From assembly GCF_003665095.1 (NCBI RefSeq), contig NZ_RCHV01000002.1, positions 3,098,001-3,162,000 of the forward strand: a stretch of 64,000 nt of DNA, written 5' to 3'. Under the pieces are notes generated by a model. It did no database searches and was not told where the DNA came from. It worked only from the letters and a program-made list of their open reading frames with translations. The position numbers were made by a program, and so were the translations under genes. This document shows, piece by piece, positions 38,418 through 46,289 of the stretch; the first letter of the stretch is position 1, and every line of letters starts with the position of its first letter. Source of the DNA: Streptomyces sp. Z26 (lineage in GTDB: Bacteria; Actinomycetota; Actinomycetes; Streptomycetales; Streptomycetaceae).

Positions 38418-40352
38418 TCAGTGGTCGGCGGCGTCGGTGGCGGCGTCGGTGTCGGCATCGGTGTCGGTGGCGTCCGCGTCGCCGTCGGTGTCCAGGCCCG
38501 CCAGCACCAGCGGGAGGCGCCGCGCGCCGTCCGGCGTGACCCGGACCGGGACGCCCCAGTCCTGCTGGTGGACGTGGCAGGCCGGGTACGGGTTAGCCGG
38601 GTCGTCGTCGCAGGACGCGGCCATCGCGGAGACGTGCAGCACGCCCTCCGTACCGGCGTCCGGCGCGAGGACGAGGGCGCGGGTGAGGTCCGTGCCGTCG
38701 CCCGCGCCCTCCGCCAGCAGCTCCGGCGGGGTGGCGCTGACGCGCAGCCGGGTGGAGGGGCCGTAGCGCGTGTCGAGCTTCTGGCCCGCGGGCGCCCGGA
38801 AGACGACGTCCAGCCGGAGCGCGCCCGGCGCGACCCCGGTGGCCGCGCGCCGCGTGCGGTGGGCGACGGACGGGACGCGTACCGCCTCGTCCGGCAGCCG
38901 CAGCCGGGTCAGCCGGTGCCGCGCGGACTCGACGGCCAGCAGCTCGCCGCCGTCCGCGAGCACCGCGTCCGACACCTCGCGCAGGTCGGTGGCGAGGGTG
39001 CTGACGCGGCCGGTCGCGGGGTCGTAGCGGCGCAGCGCGTGGTTGTACGTGTCGGCCACGGCCACCGAGCCGTCCGGGAGCGCCGTCACACCCAACGGGT
39101 GCTGGAGCAGGGCCTGTTCGGCGTCGCCGTCGCGGTGGCCGAAGTCGAAGAGGCCGGTGCCGACGGCCGTACGGACCTCCCAGCCGTCCGCGTACGCGTC
39201 CCCGTGCCCGTACGGCTCGCTGTCCGTACGGGCGCCGTCCGCGCGCCGGACCCAGCGCAGCGCCGAGGTCTCCGCGTCCGCCACCCACAGCCGGTCCCCG
39301 GCCGCCGCCAGCCCGGACGGCTGCGCGAACCACGCCTCGCCCGCCGGGCCGTCCACCAGCCCCTCGTCGGCGGTGCCCGCGGTGAGCGCCACCGTCCCGG
39401 CGGCGGGGTCGTACGTCCACAGCTGGTGCGTACCGGCCATCGCCACCCACACCCGGTCCGCGAACCACGCCACGTCCCACGGCGACGACAGCGCCACCTC
39501 CCGCGCCGGGCCGCGCACCGACCCGCCGCGCCACCACTGCGCGCCGGTGCCCGCGAGGGTGCCGACGAAGCCGGTCACCGGGTCGTACGAGCGCAGCGCG
39601 TGGTTGACCGTGTCCGCGACGACGACCGTGCCGTCCGGCAGCGCCGCGAGGCCCTGCGGCTCGCTGAAGCGGGCCGTTCCCGGCGGGCCGTCGACCAGCC
39701 CGCGTACGCCGTCCCCGATCCGCCGCAGCGGCGTCTCGCCGTCCTCCGCCAGCTCCACGAGCTGGTGCCGGGTGGTGTCCGAGACGAGGAACCGGCCGGT
39801 GCCCGGCAGGCGCAGCGCCTTGCCGGGGAAGCGGAGCACACCGGGCTCCGGCTCGGGCGGCACGTACGGGCCGTCGCCGCGGCGCAGCGTGCCCTTCGCC
39901 GCGTGCTCCTCGACCAGCTCCCCGACGAGGGTGTCCAGCGCGTGCGCGTGGCCCTCGCCCGCGTGCTGCGCGACGACGTACCCCTCGGGGTCGACGACGA
40001 CGAGCGTCGGCCAGGCGCGTACGGCGTACTGCTGCCAGGTCGCCAACTCCGGGTCGTCCAGCACCGGGTGGTGCACGTCGTAGCGCTCGACGGCGTCCAC
40101 GACGGCGCCCGGCTCGGCCTCGTGCGCGAACTTCGGCGAGTGCACGCCGACGACGACGAGCGTGTCCGCGTACCGGCGTTCCAGGTCGCGCAGTTCGTCG
40201 AGGACGTGCAGGCAGTTGACGCAGCAGAACGTCCAGAAGTCCAGCAGCACGATCCTGCCGCGGAGTCCGGCCAGGGTCAGCTCCCGGCCGCCGGTGTTCA
40301 GCCAGGCGCGGCCCCGCAGCTCGGGGGCGCGTACGCGCGCACGTCTCGTCAT
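38418..40352 (-). CDS. Thioredoxin-like / NHL-repeat fusion protein
   Basis: A 644-aa two-part protein. Residues 1-150 form a TlpA/AhpC-like thioredoxin domain with active site FWTFCCVNCLHV and cis-Pro segment RAWPTLVVVD. From about 170 to 500 an NHL beta-propeller repeats the unit GLAALPDGTVVVADTVNHALRSYDP several times. A C-terminal beta domain with a Cys pair (CDDDPANPYPAC) and an Asp/Thr-Ala tail ends it. Vertebrate NHLRC2 has the same order. No signal peptide, so cytosolic. The CxxC-type centre suggests redox activity; the partner bound by the propeller is unknown. Confidence 0.92.
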   Translation of the reverse strand: MTRRARVRAPELRGRAWLNTGGRELTLAGLRGRIVLLDFWTFCCVNCLHVLDELRDLERRYADTLVVVGVHSPKFAHEAEPGAVVDAVERYDVHHPVLDDPELATWQQYAVRAWPTLVVVDPEGYVVAQHAGEGHAHALDTLVGELVEEHAAKGTLRRGDGPYVPPEPEPGVLRFPGKALRLPGTGRFLVSDTTRHQLVELAEDGETPLRRIGDGVRGLVDGPPGTARFSEPQGLAALPDGTVVVADTVNHALRSYDPVTGFVGTLAGTGAQWWRGGSVRGPAREVALSSPWDVAWFADRVWVAMAGTHQLWTYDPAAGTVALTAGTADEGLVDGPAGEAWFAQPSGLAAAGDRLWVADAETSALRWVRRADGARTDSEPYGHGDAYADGWEVRTAVGTGLFDFGHRDGDAEQALLQHPLGVTALPDGSVAVADTYNHALRRYDPATGRVSTLATDLREVSDAVLADGGELLAVESARHRLTRLRLPDEAVRVPSVAHRTRRAATGVAPGALRLDVVFRAPAGQKLDTRYGPSTRLRVSATPPELLAEGAGDGTDLTRALVLAPDAGTEGVLHVSAMAASCDDDPANPYPACHVHQQDWGVPVRVTPDGARRLPLVLAGLDTDGDADATDTDADTDAATDAADH

Positions 40353-40421
40353 GCCCCCAGGGTGTCACGCCGGAACGCGGTCGCGGCCGGGTCGCGCCTG
40401 GTCACGACGGGTTACGGCAGG

Positions 40422-40976
40422 TTACGTCCGGTCGCGTACGGCGTCGTCCAGCGCCCGCGTGAGGCGGTCGAGCCGCTCGCGCAGCCCGTGCAGGTCGTCG
40501 GCCTCGATCCCGGCGGCGGCCCCGATCCGTACCGGGATCGAGCGCGCCCGCTCGCGCAGCGCCCACCCCTCCCGCGTCGGGCTGACGAGCACGGAGCGCT
40601 CGTCCTCGGGGCTGCGCCGCCGCCGTACGTACCCGGCCGCCTCCAGCCGTTTGAGCAGCGGCGACAGCGTCCCGGAGTCCAGGCGCAGGCGGCGGCCCGC
40701 GTCCCGTACGGGCAGCTCGCCGTCCTCCCAGAGGACGAGCATGGCGAGGTACTGGGGGTAGGTCAGGCCGAGGTCCTTGAGCAGGACGCGGTAGAGGCCG
40801 TCGAACGCGCGGGAGGCGGCGTGGAGGGAGAAGCAGATCTGCTGGTCGAGGCGGAGGGCGTCGACGGGGGCGGCGGGGTCCGGCGGTTCGGTCGGGTCCG
40901 GCGGGTCCGCGGGGTCCGCCGGGGCGCCCGGGGTGCCCGGAGGGGTGTCGGACGCGGGTTGCGGGAGCGGGCTCAT
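40422..40976 (-). CDS. ohrR: OhrR-type MarR family peroxide-sensing repressor
   Basis: 184 aa. A Pro/Asp-rich tail of about 40 residues precedes the MarR domain. LRLDQQICFSLHAASRAF contains the reactive Cys expected of OhrR (near residue 48); GLTYPQYLAMLVLWEDGELPVRDAGRRLRLDSGTLSPLLKRLEAAGYVRRRRSPEDERSV is the winged helix. Oxidation of the Cys by organic hydroperoxides releases DNA in characterised OhrR proteins. Divergent from ohr across 122 nt that hold a 20-bp perfect palindrome. ATG 40976 starts the extension; no better start exists nearer the domain. Confidence 0.93.
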   Translation of the reverse strand: MSPLPQPASDTPPGTPGAPADPADPPDPTEPPDPAAPVDALRLDQQICFSLHAASRAFDGLYRVLLKDLGLTYPQYLAMLVLWEDGELPVRDAGRRLRLDSGTLSPLLKRLEAAGYVRRRRSPEDERSVLVSPTREGWALRERARSIPVRIGAAAGIEADDLHGLRERLDRLTRALDDAVRDRT

Positions 40977-41001
40977 GCGATCAGGGTAGCGCCGCCGAGA
41001 T

Positions 41002-41021
41002 TTAAGTTGTGCACAACTTAA
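41002..41021. promoter_or_regulatory. OhrR operator
   Basis: TTAAGTTGTGCACAACTTAA is a perfect 20-bp palindrome in the ohrR-ohr divergent region. It resembles known OhrR boxes in Streptomyces and should repress both genes until organic peroxide appears. Confidence 0.85.
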
Positions 41022-41098
41022 TTGCGTGCTTGAATTACCGCCGTGGACGGCCGGGCAGGCCGCCACGAGCCCGGACCCACGACGTAAGGACGGACCCG

Positions 41099-41512
41099 AT
41101 GAACCCGCTCTACACCGCCACCGCCACCGCCACCCACGGCCGTGACGGGCGGGCCGTCAGCTCCGACGGCAAGCTCGACCTCGACCTCAGCGTGCCCAAG
41201 GAGATGGGCGGCGACGGCGTCGGCACCAACCCCGAGCAGCTGTTCGCCGCGGGCTACGCCGCGTGCTTCGCCGGTGCCCTCGGCGCGGTCGGCCGGGCCG
41301 CCAAGGCCGACGTCGCCGACGCGTCCGTCACCGCCGAGGTCGGCATCGGCAAGGAGGGCGAGGGCTTCGCGCTCGCCGTCACCCTGCGCGTGGAACTCCC
41401 CGAGTCCCTCGACCAGGAGACCGGCCGCAAGCTCGTCGAGCAGGCCCACCAGGTCTGCCCGTACTCCAACGCCACCCGCGGCAACATCCCGGTCGAGCTC
41501 GTCGTCGAGTGA
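41099..41512 (+). CDS. ohr: Organic hydroperoxide resistance protein Ohr
   Basis: 137-aa OsmC/Ohr-family thiol peroxidase that reduces organic hydroperoxides. Both catalytic Cys are present: GYAACFAGAL (near residue 60) and HQVCPYSNATRGN (near residue 124). The conserved GGDGVGTNPEQLFAAGYAACF run is intact. ATG 41099 starts the family N-terminus MNPLYTATATATHGRDG. Regulated by the divergent ohrR through the shared palindrome; an IR (GCCGCCCG / CGGGCGGC, 41534-41576) follows as a terminator candidate. Confidence 0.97.
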   Translation: MNPLYTATATATHGRDGRAVSSDGKLDLDLSVPKEMGGDGVGTNPEQLFAAGYAACFAGALGAVGRAAKADVADASVTAEVGIGKEGEGFALAVTLRVELPESLDQETGRKLVEQAHQVCPYSNATRGNIPVELVVE

Positions 41513-41632
41513 CACCCGCCGCGCGCGCACCGCGCCGCCCGTCCGCGCCGTCCGGGGGACGACACGGGCGGGCGGCGTGCTTTCCGGCCGTACGGAGGTG
41601 AGATCTCGCGCGGGCGGGGAAACAGCTGAGCC

Positions 41633-42121
41633 ATGAGGTATCTGGTACGGGAACGCGTGTTCGGCATCGGCGACGACTTCTGGGTCACGGACGAGAACGG
41701 GGAACGGGCCTTCCTCGTGGACGGCAAGGCGCTGCGGCTGCGCGAGACGTTCGAGCTGAAGAACCCGGCGGGCGACATCGTCGCCGTCATCCGGAAGAAG
41801 GCCGTCAGCATCCGCGACACCATGGTCGTCGAGCGCGACGGGGACACCCTGCTGACCGTCCGCGAGAAGCACTTCACCCCCATGCGGAAGGTCTACCGGG
41901 CCGAACTGGCCACCGGCGAGGAGCTGGAGATCCGGGGCGACCTGATCGGCAAGGAGTACGACGTCGAGTACGAGGGGGAGCGGCTGGCGCGGGTCTCCCG
42001 CAAGTGGTTCCGGGTGCGCGACACGTACGCGGTGCAGGTGGAGCGGCCGGACTCGGACCCGTCGGTGCTGATCGCCCTCGCGGTGTGCGTGGACCGGCTG
42101 ATGGAGGACGACGACGAGTAG
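41633..42121 (+). CDS. LURP-one-related (phospholipid scramblase-like) protein
   Basis: 162 aa with the tubby-like beta-barrel pattern: MRYLVRERVFGIGDDFWVTDENGERAFLVDGKALRLRETFEL, DIVAVIRKKAVSIRDTMVVERDG, and YDVEYEGERLARVSRKWFRVRDTYAVQV. A final hydrophobic helix with acidic tail ends it. Full family length. Function unknown in bacteria. ATG 41633; only a weak SD. It lies between ohr and a convergent nitrilase-family gene. Confidence 0.85.
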   Translation: MRYLVRERVFGIGDDFWVTDENGERAFLVDGKALRLRETFELKNPAGDIVAVIRKKAVSIRDTMVVERDGDTLLTVREKHFTPMRKVYRAELATGEELEIRGDLIGKEYDVEYEGERLARVSRKWFRVRDTYAVQVERPDSDPSVLIALAVCVDRLMEDDDE

Positions 42122-42201
42122 GCGGTGTCCGGGCGGCGGCCCGAGCGACGGCCGCCGCCGGCCCGTCCCGTTCCCGGCCCGTTCCCGTCCCGTTCCCGGC
42201 C

Positions 42202-43053
42202 TTACAGCACGCGGTCCTTCAGCGCCGGGAACTCCTCCCGCACCCGCGCCACCTGCGCCGGGTCCACCACCGCCGTGAGGACGCGCTCCGCCGCGTCCGG
42301 CGCCTCCGCGAGGACCTCGCCCCACGGGTCGACCACGACGCTGCGCCCGGCCTGCGGCACGTCCGCGTGCGTACCGGCGGAGCAGCACGCCAGCACGTAC
42401 GCCTGGTTCTCCACCGCGCGGGCGCGGGCCAGCAGCGACCAGTGCGCCGCGCGCCGCGCGGGCCAGCCCGCGGGTACGACGAACAGGCCCGCGCCCGCGT
42501 CGACCAGCAGCCGGAACATCTCCGGGAAGCGCAGGTCGTAGCAGGTGGCCAGGCCCAGTACGGCCGACGGGTGCGCCACGGTGACCGGTTCGGTGCCCGC
42601 CTCCATCAGGACGGCCTCGCCCCGGTCGAAGCCGAAGCGGTGGATCTTGCGGTACGTGGCGACCAGCGCGCCGTCCGGCGAGAACACCAGCGAGGTGTTG
42701 AACAGCCCGCCGTCCGCTGCCCGTTCGACGACGGAGCCCGCGTGCAACCACACCCCCGCGTCGCGCGCCGCCGCCGACATCGCCTCGGCGGTGGGGCCCT
42801 CCGCGGGGGACTCGGCCTCCGCGTCGAAGCGCGGGTAGTCGAAGGCGCCGGTGGGCCACAGCTCGGGCAACACCACGAGATCCGCGGCGTGTTGGGCGCG
42901 TACGAGGTCGGCCGTACGGGCGCGGCGCGCGGCGGGCGGCTCGGCCGGGTCGACGTCCAGCTGGATCAGGGACACCCGGATCGGCGCCCCTCCGGTCGGG
43001 GCCGGGACGGACTCCGTGACCGGTTCCTTCGGGTTCGGGGAGGAAGCGCGCAC
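42202..43053 (-). CDS. Carbon-nitrogen hydrolase (nitrilase superfamily)
   Basis: 283 aa with the Glu-Lys-Cys triad: Glu in VLPELWPTGAFDY, Lys in TYRKIHRFGFDRGEA, Cys in LATCYDLRFPEMFR. The overall order matches omega-amidase (Nit2)-like enzymes, which deamidate alpha-ketoglutaramate or related amides. The GTG at 43053 was chosen as the first plausible start; the preceding in-frame ATG lacks an RBS. About 35 N-terminal residues precede the conserved strand RVSLIQLDVDP, so a later GTG (VTESVPAPTGG) could also be used. Divergent from the MDMPI-family gene. Confidence 0.9.
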   Translation of the reverse strand: MRASSPNPKEPVTESVPAPTGGAPIRVSLIQLDVDPAEPPAARRARTADLVRAQHAADLVVLPELWPTGAFDYPRFDAEAESPAEGPTAEAMSAAARDAGVWLHAGSVVERAADGGLFNTSLVFSPDGALVATYRKIHRFGFDRGEAVLMEAGTEPVTVAHPSAVLGLATCYDLRFPEMFRLLVDAGAGLFVVPAGWPARRAAHWSLLARARAVENQAYVLACCSAGTHADVPQAGRSVVVDPWGEVLAEAPDAAERVLTAVVDPAQVARVREEFPALKDRVL

Positions 43054-43187
43054 CGTACCACCGTCCTTGCGTTCAAGGGGCTCGAAGGGACATAGCATCG
43101 TCACCCGAAAGCACTGCCGCCGTCCCCGTGGGCAGCGTAACTTGAGAGCACCCAGCCCGCCGAACGACCGTACCGCCGAGGGGTTCC

Positions 43188-44018
43188 GTGTCCGACCACC
43201 CAAACCTTCAGCACTACGCCGACGCCTGGACGCAGTCCATAGAATCGATATCGGAGCTGGTACGGCCGCTCGCCGAGGGCGAGTGGAACCGCAGGACCGA
43301 CTGCACGGGATGGTCCGTCCGCGACGTCGTCTCACACATCATCGGCATCGAATGCGAGCTGCTGGGCGATCCGCGCCCGATCCACACACTTCCCCGCGAC
43401 ATCCGCCACGTGACGGACGAGTTCAGCCGCCACATGGAGATCCAGGTCGACGTGCGGCGCCACCACACGGGCCCGGAGATGACGAGCGAGCTGGAGTACA
43501 CGATCATCCGGCGCTCCCGCCAACTGCGGAACGAGAAGCGCGAGCACGACTCGATGGTGCGGCACGTGCTCCCCGGCTGGGCGGAGGTCACCCTCGAACA
43601 GCAGCTGATGCTGCGGGCGTTCGACGTGTGGGTGCACGAGCAGGACGTCCGCCGGGCGCTGCGGCTCCCGGGCAACCTCGACTCGCCCGCGGCGCTGGTC
43701 ACCCGCGACGTGCTGATCTCGGGGCTGGGCCCGGTGGTCGCCGAGCGGGCGGCGGCCCCGCGGAACTCGGCGGTGGTCATCGACGTCAGCGGGCCGGTGG
43801 AGTTCCTGCGCACGGTGCGCGTCGACGAGAACGGGCACGGCACGGTGAACGGCAGCCCGTCGCTGGGCCCGGCGGTCACGCTCTCTCTGGGCTGGGAGAT
43901 GTACGTACGGCTGGCCTGCGGGCGGGTACGGCCGGAGGTGGCGGCCGAGCACGTCACGGTGGACGGGGACGCGGCGCTGGCGAAGGCGATCATGAAGAAC
44001 TTCACCGTCGTCCCCTGA
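43188..44018 (+). CDS. Maleylpyruvate isomerase-family (MDMPI) mycothiol-dependent enzyme
   Basis: 276 aa with the DinB-like MDMPI N-domain: EWNRRTDCTGWSVRDVVSHIIGIECELLGD holds the first metal His, and LRAFDVWVHEQDVRRALRLPG the later His/Asp cluster. The C-terminal SCP2-like part (VSGPVEFLRTVRVDENGHGTVNG) closes it. Family members use mycothiol as cofactor, in keeping with an actinomycete. GTG 43188 has GAGGGG upstream. Substrate unknown. Single gene divergent from the amidase. Confidence 0.9.
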   Translation: MSDHPNLQHYADAWTQSIESISELVRPLAEGEWNRRTDCTGWSVRDVVSHIIGIECELLGDPRPIHTLPRDIRHVTDEFSRHMEIQVDVRRHHTGPEMTSELEYTIIRRSRQLRNEKREHDSMVRHVLPGWAEVTLEQQLMLRAFDVWVHEQDVRRALRLPGNLDSPAALVTRDVLISGLGPVVAERAAAPRNSAVVIDVSGPVEFLRTVRVDENGHGTVNGSPSLGPAVTLSLGWEMYVRLACGRVRPEVAAEHVTVDGDAALAKAIMKNFTVVP

Positions 44019-44080
44019 CCCCGTCGTTCCCTGACCCCCCTTCGGGCGGCGGCGGGCCGACGGGGCGCGCGGCACGCCGT

Positions 44081-45451
44081 TCACGCCGGGACGTGGTGGA
44101 CCGCCTCGACGCGGCTGGCGACCACCCGTTCCCGCTCCCGGCGCCGCGCGCGCCCGCGCAGCCGGAGGATCTGGCTGAGCCCGACCGCCTGGAGCACGAA
44201 GATCGTGCTGAACGCGGCACGGTAGTCGTCACCGGTCAGGTCCAGCAGCACGCCCACCGCGAGCAGCGTCGTCATCGAGGCCGTGAAACCGCCCATGTTG
44301 ACGATGCCGGAGGCGGTGCCCTGACGCTCCGGCGGGTTGGCCGGGCGGGCGAAGTCGAAGCCCACCATGGACGCCGGGCCGCACGCGCCGAGCACCGTGC
44401 AGAGCGCCACCAGCACCGCCATCGGCGCCCGGCCCGGCCAGGCGAGCACCAGCGCCCAGACCCCGGCGGTCGCCGCGACCGTACCGAGCACGATCGGCAT
44501 GCGCGCGGTGTGGTGCCGGGCGATCACCTGGCCGTAGACGAGGCCGAAGACCATGTTCGCCAGCACGATCAGCGTCAGCAGCCCGCCCGCCGTACCGCGC
44601 CCGAGGCCCTGCGCGTCCACGAGGAACGGCAGCCCCCACAGCAGCAGGAACACCATCGCCGGGAACTGCGTGGTGAAGTGCGCCCACAGCCCCAGCCGGG
44701 TGCCCGGCTCGCGCCAGGCGTCGGCGATCTGGCGGCGCACGTAGTCCCGTCCGAGGCGGGTGGGGGGCGCCGGGGCGTGGCCCTCCGGGTGGTCCCGGAG
44801 GAAGAGGAGCACCAGCGTCAGCGCCAGTACGCCGCCGAGCGCGCTGCCCGCGAACGTCGGCGTCCAGCCCGCCGCGGCGAGCACCCGGGCCAGTACGAGC
44901 GTGGTGACCAGGTTGCCCGCCATGCCGACCAGCCCGGCCAGCTGGCCGATCAGCGGGCCGCGCCGCGCGGAGAACCAGCGCCCGCCGAGCCGCAGCACGC
45001 TGATGAACGTCATCGCGTCACCGCAGCCGAGCAGCGCCCGGCAGGCCAGCGCCGTCCCGTACGTCTCGGACAGCGCGAAGCCGAACTGCCCGAGCGTGAA
45101 CAGGACCGTGCCGAACGCCAGCACGCGCTTGGTGCCCCAGCGGTCGACCAGCAGGCCGACGGGGATCTGCATGCCCGCGTACACGAGGAGTTGGAGCAGG
45201 GAGAACGTGGAGAGGGCGGAGGCGTTGACGTCGAAGCGCTCCGCCGCGTCGAGCCCGGCGACGCCGAGGCTGGTGCGGAAGGTGATCGCGACGAAGTAGA
45301 CGCCGACGCCGATGCCCCACATCGCGACGGCCCGCCGCCCGCCGAGCCCGGAGCCCTCCGGGGAACCGGCGGAGGAACCGGACGGGGAGCCGGGCGCGCG
45401 GCCGGGCGGGGAGCCGGGCGACGAGCCGCCGCCCGCGGATATGCCGCTCAC
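44081..45451 (-). CDS. MFS transporter
   Basis: 456 aa. After a Gly/Ser/Pro-rich N-tail of about 38 residues, about 12 hydrophobic helices follow. MFS motif A is in IPVGLLVDRWGTKRVLAFG; GLVGMAGNLVTTLVLARV and GFDFARPANPPERQGTASGIVNMGG are characteristic of the anion/glucarate-like porter group. The GTG at 45451 overlaps the GntR stop (GTGA), so regulator and transporter are co-translated. Substrate unknown, probably the effector of the GntR protein. Confidence 0.92.
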   Translation of the reverse strand: MSGISAGGGSSPGSPPGRAPGSPSGSSAGSPEGSGLGGRRAVAMWGIGVGVYFVAITFRTSLGVAGLDAAERFDVNASALSTFSLLQLLVYAGMQIPVGLLVDRWGTKRVLAFGTVLFTLGQFGFALSETYGTALACRALLGCGDAMTFISVLRLGGRWFSARRGPLIGQLAGLVGMAGNLVTTLVLARVLAAAGWTPTFAGSALGGVLALTLVLLFLRDHPEGHAPAPPTRLGRDYVRRQIADAWREPGTRLGLWAHFTTQFPAMVFLLLWGLPFLVDAQGLGRGTAGGLLTLIVLANMVFGLVYGQVIARHHTARMPIVLGTVAATAGVWALVLAWPGRAPMAVLVALCTVLGACGPASMVGFDFARPANPPERQGTASGIVNMGGFTASMTTLLAVGVLLDLTGDDYRAAFSTIFVLQAVGLSQILRLRGRARRRERERVVASRVEAVHHVPA

Positions 45452-46155
45452 GTCAGGTCACCGCGTACCAGGTGCCGTACGCGGCTGACGTGCTGCCGTA
45501 CGGAGTCGGCGGCCGCGTCGGCGTCGCCCGAGCGGATCGCGTCGAGGATGCGGGCGTGCTCGGTGATGCTCTTCGCGACCCGGTCGGGGTGGGAGTGCAT
45601 CACGGCGACGCCCATGCGCAACTGGCGGTCGCGGAGCTGGTCGTAGAGGCGGACCAGGATGTCGTTGCCGGTGGCGCGGACGATCTCGGCGTGGAAGCAG
45701 CGGTCGTGCACGGCGACCTCCGCGAGCCGACCCGAGGCGGCCTCGGCGCGCTGGCGCGCGAGCAGCTCCTCCAGCCGGTCGGTCAAACCGGCGGGCGGGG
45801 CGGCGGCGGCCTTGCGGACGGAGTGCTCCTCGACGAGCAGCCGGGTCTCGACCACGTCGGAGATCTCCTGCGCCGAGACGGGCAGCACCAGCGCGCCCTT
45901 CTTCGGGTACAGCCTGATCAGCCCCTCGGCCTCCAGCCGCAGCAGCGCCTCCCGCACCGGCGTACGGGAGACCCCGACCGCGGCGGCCAACTCGCCCTCG
46001 GTGAGCAGCATCCCGCCCTCGTAGCGGCGCTCCAGCACGGCCTGCTTGATGTGCGCGTAGACGCGGTCGGGCGCCGGGGGCCGCTTCGCGGGAGCGGAGG
46101 CGGACGCGGCCCCGGACGTGGGCGCGGGTGGGGTGAGGGCGGACGGGGAAGGCAT
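45448..46155 (-). CDS. GntR family (FadR subfamily) regulator
   Basis: 235 aa. Winged helix (AHIKQAVLERRYEGGMLLTEGELAAAVGVSRTPVREALLRLEAEGLIRLYPKKGALV), followed by an all-helical FCD ligand domain with metal-binding His (DRCFHAEIVRATGNDILVRLYDQLRDR, then MHSHPDRVAKSITEHARIL). ATG 46155. Translationally coupled to the MFS gene downstream. A near-palindrome (ATACAACAGGTAT, 46169-46181) lies just upstream as an operator candidate. The effector is probably a small carboxylic acid, as is usual for FCD domains. Confidence 0.93.
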   Translation of the reverse strand: MPSPSALTPPAPTSGAASASAPAKRPPAPDRVYAHIKQAVLERRYEGGMLLTEGELAAAVGVSRTPVREALLRLEAEGLIRLYPKKGALVLPVSAQEISDVVETRLLVEEHSVRKAAAAPPAGLTDRLEELLARQRAEAASGRLAEVAVHDRCFHAEIVRATGNDILVRLYDQLRDRQLRMGVAVMHSHPDRVAKSITEHARILDAIRSGDADAAADSVRQHVSRVRHLVRGDLT

Positions 46156-46168
46156 GCACGCATCTTAG

Positions 46169-46181
46169 ATACAACAGGTAT
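46169..46181. promoter_or_regulatory. Putative GntR autoregulatory operator
   Basis: ATACAACAGGTAT with ATAC/GTAT ends, 14 nt before the GntR start. Short, so only a candidate. Confidence 0.45.
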
Positions 46182-46214
46182 GCGTACGGTACGCCGGTCC
46201 AGGATGCGGACCGG

Positions 46215-46274
46215 GCGGCCACCGGCCCCGCCCGCCCGCGGCGGGTGCCGGGGCGGACGGGGCCGGGTGGTCGC
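46215..46274. terminator. Hairpin after the bkd operon
   Basis: GCGGCCACCGGCCCCG (46215-46230) can pair with the run CGGGGCCGGGTGGTCGC (about 46258-46274) with one bulge, shortly after the E2 stop. Confidence 0.5.
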
Positions 46275-46289
46275 CGGGAACGGGACCGG

